A DNA stretch of 64,000 nucleotides from Limnephilus marmoratus (Eukaryota > Arthropoda > Insecta > Trichoptera > Limnephilidae): NCBI GenBank assembly GCA_917880885.1, contig OU862908.1, forward strand, positions 54,767,819 through 54,831,818, given 5' to 3'. Each line of letters opens with the position of its first letter. The first letter of the stretch is position 1. The position numbers and the translations under genes are program-made. This document shows, piece after piece, positions 44,664 to 55,289 of the stretch. The notes under the pieces are model-generated. The model was not told where the DNA came from. It saw only the letters and a list, made by a program, of their open reading frames with translations, and did not search any database.

Positions 44664-44704
44664 ATATCCTGAAGAAGCTTGATGTAAGCGAAACCGGTCG
44701 ATAT
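44664..44704 (+). ncRNA. Hammerhead ribozyme motif, right arm
   Basis: ATATC at 44664-44668, CTGAAGA at 44669-44675, A, GCTT-GATGT-AAGC, GAA, ACCGGT, C at 44699 (predicted cleavage 3' of it) and GATAT at 44700-44704. Stem I is 5 bp, stem II 4 bp and stem III a self-complementary hexamer, so activity would probably need a dimer. Confidence 0.8.
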
Positions 44705-44882
44705 GTAATATAATAAATTCGTGGTTAAAATACAAAGTGTTTTATTTATTTTTATAATATAATGTCTAACCACAAAGTAATTGCTTCTTATGAAAAAACT
44801 TGCTTAACTTTTAACTTAATAATTAATATATTATATTATAATAAAACGAATATAAAACTTTATTCCACTTAATTTTATTTGA

Positions 44883-44922
44883 CCGTAACCGGTTTCAGCT
44901 AGTTTGAGCCATCTTCAGACAG
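44883..44922 (-). ncRNA. Hammerhead-like motif, separate family
   Basis: On the minus strand: CTGT, CTGAAGA, T, GGCT-CAAACT-AGCT, GAA, ACCGGT, T, ACGG. Stem I is CTGT/ACGG with one G-T pair, stem II has one G-T pair. The flanks differ from the 43-44.7 kb repeat, so this is another PLE-type terminal repeat. Confidence 0.6.
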
Positions 44923-45119
44923 GTACAAATAATTCTTAGTTACGGTTTATACATAACATATGGGGGAGTGGGAAAAATAGCAATATTAATAATAATACTT
45001 CTAACTGTACCTCCCGTACGAACCACAACTGCAAAGAATCACTATGTATACGAACAGAAAAAAATTAAAACAAATTAAAAAAAAATATATCTTATTTTGG
45101 TAGTACCACCATATAATTA

Positions 45120-45475
45120 ATTTTCTCCTAGATATATTTTTGACTGTTTGTTATTCCTAATGTTTTATGTACATCCTATATACATTTCTTGTTTAATTAC
45201 ACCTATGAACTTTTAAAATATGTTAAGTCTAAATCTCTTACTATATTTTAAACTTTTTTTATAATTTTATTTTATATTCTTTCTCTTATTTTTATTTCCT
45301 TTTTTAATTTCATCAATTTTCATTCTTTTTGTACAAATCATGTTCTACATGTTCATACCCAAAATTATTTGACTGTCCTAAAACGGGATAATACTCCTAG
45401 TTGGGCGGTCAAAATTTAATAAATTATGTATATAAATGTATAGTACTGTGCTAAATAAACAAATTTAAAAAAAAA
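45120..45475 (+). repeat. LINE 3' UTR with poly(A)
   Basis: T-rich sequence with a hairpin (TGACTGTCC paired to GGGCGGTCA at about 45372-45411) and an A-rich end at 45465-45475. There is no coding part. It is probably a severely truncated LINE. Confidence 0.5.
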
Positions 45476-45665
45476 AGTTAAACTCTTTAGTTTGTGATAA
45501 GGATTTTTTTTTAAATAATTCTTAAGTTATTAACAAGTTGTCTTCTCCTAAACACAAGCATTTGCTTTCTTAGGAGAGTTTATAAAATATGTAAGCTATA
45601 TTATGTTATATTATGAAAATGTAAATGAAACAAATATTTATAAAAAAAAATAATAATAAAAATTT
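45476..45665 (+). repeat. LINE 3' end with conserved hairpin
   Basis: Holds the hairpin 45544-45577 (outer stem TCTCCTAA/TTAGGAGA, inner AAGCA/TGCTT), then AAATGTAAATGAAACAAATA and an A-rich tail. It is related in structure and tail sequence to the third LINE at 21382-21496. Confidence 0.65.
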
Positions 45666-45770
45666 ACTTTACATCGTCTAGCGAGGCGGGTAACTTACTT
45701 GTTTGTATATTATGATAATGTTATTTCAATAAACGCCCGGATTGCCGGTAATTAAAAAAAAAAAGATTTA
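45666..45770 (+). repeat. Short retroelement 3' end with poly(A)
   Basis: TCGTCTAGCGAGGCGGGTAA, AATAAACGCCCGGATTGCCG, then a run of A at about 45755-45765. Retroposed end of unknown family. Confidence 0.5.
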
Positions 45771-46213
45771 CTTTAAAAATAAATGAATTACACGTACATA
45801 TAATAGCGATAACAATAACTATAATGTGAGTGGAATTACGAACTGGAGGAGGTTACATTTATAATTTATACCTAGTAATTCCAACCATATTCACAAAATA
45901 CAAATGTTAACATAAGACCTTTCTTTTGTTTTTCTGCATCTAAAATAGATTTTCTGCTATTCATATTCATATTTGCCGGATATAGGTACTTCGTTTACTA
46001 GTTCATGGCACAGACACAATACTCCAAAACTGAAATACAGAACCCAGTGCCAAGACAAGAATACAAGTCTATCCTACCATTGTGCAGTCTGTGCGCAAAA
46101 ACATATTAAACGAAATAAATAATGCAATGGGCAGTTGCACAGTTAAGAAGCCATTTGTATGAAGTGTAGTTTTAGAAGATCAAGTAATTTTAATTGAATT
46201 TTCTTTGTTTCAG
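45771..46213 (+). other. Intron end before the Kv exon
   Basis: Unassigned AT-rich sequence. It closes with the polypyrimidine tract and acceptor TTTTCTTTGTTTCAG at 46199-46213. Confidence 0.7.
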
Positions 46214-46684
46214 ATAATATCCGTCATATCAGTCTTCTTCATCTGCGTATCAGTACTATCATTCTGCCTAAAAACCCACCCAGATCTCCGCGTAGAGTAC
46301 ACAATATATAACTCCATAGTGGGAGTTTCTAACTTTACGACCTCCAATCCGAGCAACATCTCATCATGGACCTCGAGCGAACCAGAACGAAAGGTGCCGC
46401 TCACAAACCAAAATAAATCACACAACAAAAGCTCAAACTCCACTATCTTGATGAACGTAACACATGGGAAACCCAAGAACTTGATGAGGATAAGAAAAAG
46501 AAATGAATACAGTACGTTCTACGGGAATCTCCATAGAACAAATCCCCACGATGGAAAGTTCAAGTATTCAGCCGCTACGGCGAACAAATGGCAAGAGAAC
46601 TACGGACAGCCTCACAAAGCATTCTTCTACGTTGAGCTCGTGTGCAATGTTTGGTTTACCATTGAGCTGGCTGTGAGATCCGTT
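46214..46684 (+). CDS. Shaw: Shaw-type Kv channel exon: S1, S1-S2 loop, S2
   Basis: 157 codons, phase 0 at both ends, after acceptor TTTGTTTCAG and before donor GTAAGT. Residues 1-20 are S1 (SVFFICVSVLSFCLKTHPD continues to 24), which closely matches insect Kv3/Shaw channels. Residues 27-135 form an extracellular loop with six N-X-S/T sequons (N40, N48, N67, N71, N75, N81), a basic stretch (MRIRKRNE) and no similarity I recognise. Residues 136-157 are S2 (FFYVELVCNVWFTIELAVR), with F148 and E151 at the charge-transfer centre. The product is a voltage-gated K+ channel subunit of the plasma membrane, assembling as a tetramer. The T1 domain exons must lie upstream of the window. The paralogue Shawl is an equally good name. 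Confidence 0.92.
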
Positions 46685-49600
46685 GTAAGTACAAAAGCCC
46701 TTTATTGCACATGCTAAATTATTGGTAAATGTGCAGCCTATGCGATACTAAAGTAGGTATTGCTGCTTTTTACCTTGAATTTAATGATTAGGTAATCATT
46801 TTGTTTCAAAATTATAAAGAAAATATATTTTTAATTTCTTAAATATTGTCGAATCTGAATTTCGGATAAATTATACTGTGTCATTTCGATAGTAATAATC
46901 GCTGGATAGACAATACACACCAGAAATACCTTTCATGTAGATATAAATGTAAATGTCACCAATGACTTTTGGTTTTGGACTTTTTAGAATACACTAAATG
47001 GACCAGCAATATTTTAACGTTTTTATTGTATATTTCAAAGAAACAAATTGAATTTGGTATATCTAGTAACAAAGTGAATTTTAGGAGCATATTTTATTTA
47101 CTACATTGCAGATTCTTATTCTAAAATGGACAACTCGCTTTAAAAAAAAACTGGAAAGAAATATTTTCCGCGTTTTTCCTTTATAAATTCCACCCGCTGA
47201 CCTTACAGCCAGAAACACTATAAGGAATTACCATATTTAGTTGTATGGGATGTGAATGAAAGTGGTTGTTAGATGCGCTGATGCAATTCAAGAATGATCA
47301 TAACTTATGAAATAACGTGTGCTTAATATTACTGCAAATGAATCCAATACATTTTATAACATAAAAAAAATCTCCATTGGAAAATGTTGATATTTTCGGA
47401 AAACAAAGCCTCCTTGTTTTTATTATGAATTAATATTTTACGATGGCTATCAAAACAGATTATGCAAATAAACAAAATTTTCCAAAAACGAGTTTTCCGT
47501 GTTTTCTTTTTGGTCAGTCGAATTTGGACCTTCTTCCACAAGGATACGCTAATATCCGATTCTCAAATACACAATTCCATTATCTTGTCAGAGGTTTTTG
47601 TGGTAGCCGAAAAGTATCATTTTTTTCTCAAAGAAAATACCAGATTTTATTGAGAAAAACTATGTAACGGAATAACAATAACTTGAAAATTTGTATTGCG
47701 CCGTTATTATGAAAAATTATCTCAGTGGAGCATGTGATGAATTGCATTAACCAACAGTGAAAATAAGAAAATATTGTAGCTTCCCACTTTAATTCAAAAA
47801 GAAAATACCAATTAATTATAAAACAGATACACCTGCGACATCTACCGGTTCAAAGCAAATTGAATTCTTGTTGACGATAGGGATCTACAATTAAGTAGAT
47901 TGAGATGAGTATTGATGAAAAGAACACAGAGGGTGCTAGAAATCATCATTAATCAGCGTAATAATAAATAGTTGAAATCAACAGCCAATCAGGTCTAAGC
48001 AGAAAGCTATAAATAACTAATGAAACCAATCACAGAATGGAAGGCGTAGCCAGATTTTGAACAAAGAAATGGACTTTGAACTAAGCAATTAACCAGAGAT
48101 TTATGAGAAAGAATATCGTCACCGACCGAAAGATCAATACACTATAATGTAAACAGGGTCTCATGCCCGGTGCATTAGATACAATGACCCCAGATTTAAG
48201 ATAAACAATCAGTACAATGAAGGTGTTGACGACCGCCGTTAACGAACAAATTAATCCATATTATGTTGGAAAAACTAGGCAAGAAAATAGCAAGAGAATT
48301 ATGATAAGAGGAAAATTAAAGAAAAGACGTGTAAAACGTAAGAAAAGTTACTGTAGGGTTATTCAGTCGTATAACGAGTACATAGAGGGTCAGGGAGACC
48401 AGATTGAAAGGAAAGCGTACATTTTACATTTAAAAGGAAGAAAAACGCTGGAAATTTGGAATGTCACTTTTGTCACGTCAGAAAAAAACGATTTGAAAAG
48501 GAAATCTAATGGAAAAACTGGACGTTTAAACGGAAGTGTTTATTGAACAATATAAGATTTCGACTTAATTTTGCGTTTTCAGACGAGTTTAAATAGATAT
48601 CGTTATATATTTGGAATAGGGAGGTCATACTGGTTACATTGCGTTAGGTAAATCAAACAAAAAGGAATTGTTTTCCGTCAATTGTTTGACGAAAGTACTA
48701 TGGAAGATAGGAAAGTTTGATGATAGACGTAAACATTATTTGAGTTGACGACCTCACACGTGATTTTGTTATTTAAACAACCAGAAAACGAACATGGTTA
48801 TAGACGATTAAAACCATTTTAATGGCTTTTTGGACGATAAAAATTATCATTGGGCATAGGGACTGTTTATTCAAACTAAAAACGATTAGATTTTATTATC
48901 CTCGAATAAACGCTGAGTTATCGGTCGGTACGTCGAAGTCCAGACATAAACAGATGTCAAATTTTAAATTAATGTGAATTCAGGGAAGAAAGGGACGGAA
49001 TTTGGGGGAAGATCCATATGAAGTAATAAAAATTGACATATATTTAAGGGCCGAAGTGGAAGTTTCTCCTAAAAAAAATGTGGAAAATAACATAAAAAGT
49101 AGTAGTATATAGAAAATGAAATTTTCTAAGAGGTGACATACATCGGAGGCAAAACGGGGGGTAGTAGAAAAGAAAATAAAAACAATTAAAAGATGATTCC
49201 GTAAGGAAAACTCATGGAAATTCAGAAGTATCGATGAAAACAATAAATTTGGCTTGGAATGTAACTAATCATATAGATGTGGATAATAACATAAGGATAA
49301 AAGAGGAAATTCGTAGGAAGAGTGTTGTGAATACAAGAAAATTCTAGGGGAAAGGGGAAAATTCAGATATACTACGTAAATAGAGAAAATACGGGTTTTA
49401 ATGGAAAAATTCATACAAGTAGCAGTGAGATAGAGTAGAATTTATAAAAATTGCAACTCGAAATTGCATAGTAAACATTTCGATATGGAGATAATCATGA
49501 TTTGTGATAGGTACGGAAAAATCGAGACGTAAATATAGTTATCGAAGACGGACCTTTTACGAATTGAGAAAAAAAATAACTAAAAAATTATGAAATTTGA

Positions 49601-50454
49601 GCTAATTTTGTATGACCAACAGACAAAAGGAATGAGGGGCATTTTGACGTAATATCGCCGGTCCGATCCTGGAAAAATGTTTAAACGAGATAGGGCATGA
49701 ACAAAGTCATGAAAGGTGGACCTAACGACAGTTAAACAAAAATGACAGAATCGATATATGAAATCTCGAGTTGTTAGAGATTAAATTCGTGGATCAAAGA
49801 TAGCTTAGATAGGCCATTCTAATCCTGAAAGGGGTTTAAAAGACAGGACTTAGTGATTTTTGGGGAGTCATCGCGGGTTTTGAAAAGCGGAAGTTTGTGA
49901 GACGTGACGTGACGTTTAAAGCGGTTATTAATTGAAAAATTGTCTAAGTGTTAAAAAAAATTTTATGACTCTGAAATAATTGGAGTCAAGTCAATAGAAG
50001 TGATTTCGGACTTAGTATAATCTAGTGTTAGATAAAATGCATTTTAACAGAAAGTTCTAAGTGTCTAAAGTTTGGTATTAAATTCAGTGTAAGAAATTAG
50101 TACCATTAATTATAATTAATTAGATTCAGTGAGGTGATTAAATCATAAATTTAAATTGTGAAAAGTTAAAAAGTGCTGCAATAAATACAATTTGTGTAGT
50201 GAAAAGTTCGGATTTTACAATCATTAAATATAAACATTTTGAGACTTAGGAAAATTGTGAAAATCAAAAAATCAGTGAAATAAATAAATAAAGTTATGTG
50301 ATAATTGATGTAATGCAAATAAGTGATAATTAATTATATGTGTCCAGTTTAAACGGCGAGAGTTATAGCAAATATCAAATATTTATATTATTTATTTAAA
50401 ACAGTGCAAATTGAAAAGAGATAATAAATAAATAAAGTGCAAATCGAACATAAT

Positions 50455-50456
<2 letters not shown>
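46685..50456 (+). other. Kv intron, first part: no element recognised
   Basis: Starts with donor GTAAGT. From about 47700 the plus strand is purine-rich and stop-dense, with many GTGAAA/CAGTGA-like phrases near 49990-50400. A basic 109-codon frame at 48217-48546 (KLKKRRVKRKKSYCRVIQSY) has no family match. It could be a decayed large retroelement or simply old intron. Confidence 0.5.

Positions 50457-50491
<35 letters not shown>
50457..50491. repeat. Run of 35 T
   Basis: Uninterrupted T homopolymer directly upstream of the 218-bp palindrome. It may be the reversed A tail of a retroposed copy. Confidence 0.85.
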
Positions 50492-50492
<1 letters not shown>

Positions 50493-50530
50493 TATTTCTT
50501 GGGCATTAACTATGTAACAATTTCTAGACA

Positions 50531-51002
50531 TTTTGTTTTTTAAAGAGTTTTATTAAATGTACATTTGTTACTTAAATTTAATTTTTCCGCGACCGGTTTC
50601 GATACAACCGTATCATTCACGAGCAGAATTAAAACTAACTTAAAAATTAAATGCAAGTACCAAAGATTAATTAGGTGGGAGTAGTGGGAGGGATGATTTT
50701 GGGGGGAGGGGGAAAGCGGTGGGAGGAGTCAATATTACACGGAAACATAAAATAATAGCCCCTTGCAAATCTCCTCTGCTAACCATGTTTCCGTGTAATA
50801 TTGACTCCTCCCACCGCTTTCCCCCTCCCCCCAAAATCATCCCTCCCACTACTCCCACCTAATTAATCTTTGGTACTTGCATTTAATTTTTAAGTTAGTT
50901 TTAATTCTGCTCGTGAATGATACGGTTGTATCGAAACCGGTCGCGGAAAAATTAAATTTAAGTAACAAATGTACATTTAATAAAACTCTTTAAAAAACAA
51001 AA
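50531..51002. mobile_element. 218-bp inverted repeat, perfect by eye, in the Kv intron
   Basis: Arms 50531-50748 and 50785-51002 read as exact reverse complements with a 36-bp loop. Each contains GTATCGAAACCGGTCGCGG, which keeps the GAAACCGGTC part of PLE hammerheads with stem II GATAC/GTATC, but the CTGANGA box is replaced by a non-matching stretch. A G-rich block (GGGGGGAGGGGGAAAGCGG) lies near the centre. It is best explained as an inverted pair of PLE-type terminal repeats, as at 43.1-44.8 kb. Confidence 0.8.
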
Positions 51003-52379
51003 AATAATAATTTATCACAGGATTAATCTAGTATTAGATAAAATAATAATAATAAATATGGACTTTAGAATAAATAATACAAATTATTAAGTTGTTGTTA
51101 AACGAGATTGTGATAACTTAATAATAATAACTATTTCGGAAAGCTTAAATAAATAGTAAAACGTTATCTTACTGCAAAATAAATAAAAAGGGTTCGGTGA
51201 CAAACAAAAATAAAAATAATAAATTTCTTATTTCGTAAATAATCGTGAAGTGGATGTCGCTTAAAATTTATAATTTAAACGGAATACATTTGATTGATAA
51301 AGATTAATCATCAATTAATTCAGTTTAGAGTCAACGCAATAGTGAAATAATGAATAAAGATGATTAATCTAGATTTAGTTAGACAATAGCTGAATTAGGT
51401 AGAAAAAAATATATAAAAGGTTTGTCGTGTTGAACCCGACAGGAGTGGACCTTTTGGGGTAAGTCCTTACAAAGTATAAAAATTTCTAGAGACATGAACG
51501 AGGCAGAGGGCAGCTGATCGTCGGTATAAAATTTTATATTATTATAACAAAATATTATTTGCTTAATATGTGATATGTAATTATATATAAAATATTATAT
51601 ATATAAAATAGATATATTTATATATATATATATGTATATATATATATTCCAAGAAAGTTTAATAAAAAAGAAACACATTTATATTAAAAAGTAAAGGTAT
51701 CGATCTCGAATACCTATCTTTGCATTTATCCGTAACTATTTAAAATAGTTATGTGTTTGATAAATTTCCAAGTCAAAGTTTTGTATTTATTTAGTATATA
51801 TATACTATTTATTATAACTTCAGCTAATATAAAATGATCAAAAAAATGAGTTATGATATTAGAATTTACCTCAACTATAATAAAATTATATATATATCTG
51901 TGTATTTATGTATCGAGACAAAGTATATGTATGCATTATAATTATATTTATCGGGGGAACAGGTTAGACCTCGGCGAAAAGGAAATTATCACTATTAAAT
52001 TCAAAAGAAAAATTTAGGACCATAAATCTCACATTCGAGAATGTTTTAAAACCAAACAAATCCCACGTTTGGAATCTAGGTCATGAAGCCAGCGGGAATG
52101 TTTACATAATTGAAATTGTTTATGAAACAACTCGGTCAGTAGGACACTGTGTCAAATGTTTGAAGGAAGATGTCCTTGGATTTTGAATAGGGAATGGACA
52201 GGAATGAGCTTTGTATTTAAGTATTAATTTAGAATGGGACAAATTCATGATATTACGCAATTATAGAAAGGTTTTAACACAATCTTTAATTTGAACATGT
52301 AGAGATTATTTTAGGATTGAACAATTTGAAAATAAATAGGTTTATTATAGCTAGACAAATAATAGGTACAGCAAAACCT
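51003..52379 (+). other. Kv intron: AT-rich with TA microsatellite
   Basis: TA/ATATATGTATATA microsatellite at about 51585-51650. No coding sense. Confidence 0.5.
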
Positions 52380-52690
52380 TTGGAAAATCACGGGATAGTC
52401 AAATAAAAGAGTATTGAAGAACTACATGGAATATTCGAGGAAAAATTTATAGAACAATTACTCTCGTAGGTATCAATCATTTACATGAAACAGTTGACAA
52501 ATCACGGAATAGTCAAATATAAGAGTATTGAAGAATTACAAGGAAGATTCGAGTAAAATTTTGTGAGGTAATTACTCTCATAGACATCTATCATGTACAA
52601 GAAGCAGTTGAAAAATCACGGGATAGCCTAATAAAAAGTATCAATCAGTTACATGAGACAACTGGAAAATCACGGGATAGTAAAAATTTT
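52380..52690. repeat. Diverged tandem repeat, about 120-bp unit
   Basis: AAAATCACGGGATAG or close variants occur at about 52383, 52499, 52613 and 52667. They are followed in the first two units by AAGAGTATTGAAGAA.TACA and ATTACTCTC.TAG. The first two spacings are near 115-120 bp, the last is shortened. Confidence 0.75.
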
Positions 52691-54379
52691 ACCAAAAGTT
52701 GAACTTTGGGGGAAAATTTGGAAAACAGTTCAACAATAGGAGGCAGTGGTCGCTCCTTAAATACAAGGGCCATTAACCAAACACATAATAGAGATGGCAA
52801 TCTCTTAAATAAAATTGCCAACCAAACAAAACAAAAAGCTTGGAGTTTTGGCGAATCTCCAGAACATATCGCCAGATAATTGCTTATTATACTAGTATCT
52901 ATTAATATTACCCACTTTTAATATGTATATATTCGGTCATCGGTTAAGGTTTTGTGCAGAATTCCTTTCCACGAAATCCGAGCTCGGGATCTGAGACTGG
53001 CTAGACTCAAAATTGCGAGTTATAATCCTACCCAAACTTATGTTTACATATATATCTTTCTATGTACTGTACATTGGATGATGTGGACCCGCTTACAATT
53101 AGCGTTTTAGACTCGACAGAGTTACTCTCACATCATTTCTTGTACGTAGAGGGAGGATTCACGACCCGTAACTCTACACAACACCGTGAGTATATGATTG
53201 CATATAGGACGAAACCGGTTCGCCCTAAGTAAATAGTAGACCTTGGAGGAGTAGGAATTTGGGGGTTTCGGGACTTAGGGAAAGACCTGAATGACGTGCA
53301 CGACGACATGGAAGATTGACAGAACAAGGTACTAAGACCCTCTGGAAAATCGCGTCGGCTGACTGTGCGAAGTTCTAGTTGATCCTTGACCATCCTGTTA
53401 ACTTGCAGGAGGATAGGAGCCAAATTTTCGGCAGAAAAAGGGTATTCTGAGTTCGTCAAATTTGCAATCTATTAATTACATTAACCTACTAAACCCATCT
53501 TTATATGTACCTTATAGCAGCTGAATCGGATTGGAGAGATGACAAGCAGATACAAAACAATCATAATCAAATTTACTAACAATTAACCATTTGAGTCATA
53601 CTTAATTATTTGTTCAATTAAACATGCGTAATTCGATTAGTACAGGTTATTTACGAGTTCGTTAGGATGTAGGAAAACATAATAAGCGACGGAGGAAAGT
53701 TAGTTCATTTAGAGAAACTATTTAAAGTTAGATTTGCAAGAGAGAGACCAATACAGTTTGAAACTCAACGCTCTGACTAGAATCAAGAAGTTACCACAAA
53801 AAAAAAAATGAAAGTAATTAAAGTCCCATATCATAAATCAAAAAAATTACACAACGTTTGATGGAGTTTAATTACAACATAAATACGAAAATATTTACGT
53901 TCAAGGTCGTAAATAACGTATTAATTAGTTAAGTACATATATCTCTAAAGGTATATAGTGCAAGGGAGCTTTAAGTAGCTTTCTGTAGTTATCAAAGAAA
54001 ATAAGGGTCCAATTTTCATGAAGGCTTGTGTGACGTAGGGAAGGAATTTTCCATCCCTACTACACACATGCAAAGCCTTAAAAATTTAAATATCGATCAG
54101 AGCCAAAAGAAAAGTTCAAGAAAACTTGAAGGTATGAAAGAATTCCAAAAATAGTAAAAAGTTAAAAGAGGTAGAAGAGAGAAGTATCACACTTCCTTGC
54201 CGATGACCAGGAGTAGAAAAATAGAAAAAAAAGAAATCAAAATCAGCATCGAAAGATAGAATTATCACAAGCAGTACAAATATGACTTCCTAGGCTCTAT
54301 CTAATTATTTGCGAAAATGATCATAAAAAGCTAAAAAATTCTACAAAACAATTTTTCACAAATTTAATTATGTATAATG
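52691..54379 (+). other. Kv intron: no element recognised
   Basis: Purine-rich plus strand continues. The 108-codon reverse frame at 53133-53459 has no motif I know. Confidence 0.45.
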
Positions 54380-54746
54380 TCGCAGACTGTGGAAGGTTTA
54401 CGACTGTACGGCAATGTGCCTTGATGCATTTGCGCACTGGTACAGGATATCATTTGCATTTTCTATAAGTGACAGTAAGTAACCGGCTATTCCAGCTATG
54501 CAATTTGAGTGTGCATTTCTGGATACGATTGTCTGAAAAGATGGGTTTTAAGTTTAGCTCTTCAGCACTGTGGAGTTTGAAATCATTCTTAAATCATGTG
54601 GAAGTCTATTTCAAGCTTAAGGTCTAGGCACTGATAGCACGCTCACCGAACGTAGTGTCTGGTGTGCGCTTTGGCTCCTTCAACTTTCGGATAGCTGACG
54701 ATGCTGCAGACCTAATGGTTGACTGTCATGAATTGTTATTGTCAGA
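54380..54746. repeat. Unclassified retroelement-like remnant
   Basis: Phrases such as FHVCLFQA and TLTERSVWCALAPSTFG can be read on the plus strand with stops, from a less AT-rich stretch (GCACGCTCACCGAACGTAGT). It resembles decayed LINE coding or 3' sequence, but I cannot place it. Confidence 0.35.
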
Positions 54747-55289
54747 TCTATATATATATATGTGAAAAGCAAAATATGAGTATATATGTGAGATGTCTAT
54801 GCGTTGCTAAACCATTGATCCGATTGCGATGAAATCCTTTGGGATTTGATGTGCGCAAGCCTGCGATGGTTTCTATGTATAATAGTGAGTTCTGGCATCA
54901 TGAAATTATGCGTTGCTAACCATTCCTCCGATTGCGATGAAACTTTGGGGTTTTGATATGCGCACGCCCGCGATGGTTTCTATACATGCTGGAGAGCTCT
55001 GGCACTATGAAATTTGTATTAAAAAATTGTGATAGGTGGCACGCGAGCTGTTTGAATACTGAATATACCGAGAAATATGGAATGCAGGATGGAGGAGGGG
55101 AACTCGGGATATGGATTCGCCGGAGTGGGGAGAGGGAAGGCGGAGAAGGCGTGAAAAGGTGTGAAGGGGAAGGGGATGCGGGAGAAGAAGGGGAGGCGGA
55201 AAGGGAACGGAAACGGGAAAGGACACGCAGGGAGAAACAATTTCTTTATTAAGTATGTAACATAGCAACGCATGCCGGGAACTTGCTAG
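54747..55289 (+). mobile_element. Short Helitron in the Kv intron
   Basis: Starts TCTATATATATATATGTGAA after an A and ends AGCAACGCATGCCGGGAACT-TG-CTAG at 55286-55289 before a T. It contains a two-fold internal repeat (GCGTTGCTAA, CCGATTGCGATGAAA at about 54800 and 54908) and a purine-rich tract at 55085-55240. Same family as 8720-9205. The open frames on either strand here come from the purine tract. Confidence 0.8.

Larger units (their letters stand above)
43105..44770. mobile_element. Inverted pair of Penelope-type terminal repeats
   Basis: Left arm about 43117-43340. The right arm about 43612-44765 is its reverse complement, interrupted at 43703-44621 by a TIR element. Shared marks: AACCACGAATTTATTATATT, AAGTGAGAGCTATGGCTTAT, GTGACAGAGGGAGAAAGAAA and GACAAAGTATTTGACAGAGG. 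Each arm has an intact-looking hammerhead. The 270-bp centre (43340-43610) has no coding sequence, so this is a solo, non-coding, PLE-like unit. Assignment to PLEs rests on the hammerhead and the parallel with 5166-5580. Confidence 0.7.

Noticed and set aside
46205..46213. Start codon of the Kv protein at 46205
   Set aside because: The upstream bases are a polypyrimidine tract and acceptor; the exon is internal and enters directly in S1.
48217..48546. 109-codon basic frame as a gene
   Set aside because: Lysine/arginine-rich composition follows the purine-rich DNA; no motif, no neighbours, inside an intron.
50900..50945. Working hammerhead in the 50.5 kb palindrome
   Set aside because: Stem II and GAAACCGGTC are present but no CTGANGA box can be placed next to stem I.
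53133..53459. 108-codon reverse frame as a gene
   Set aside because: No recognisable domain and no supporting context.
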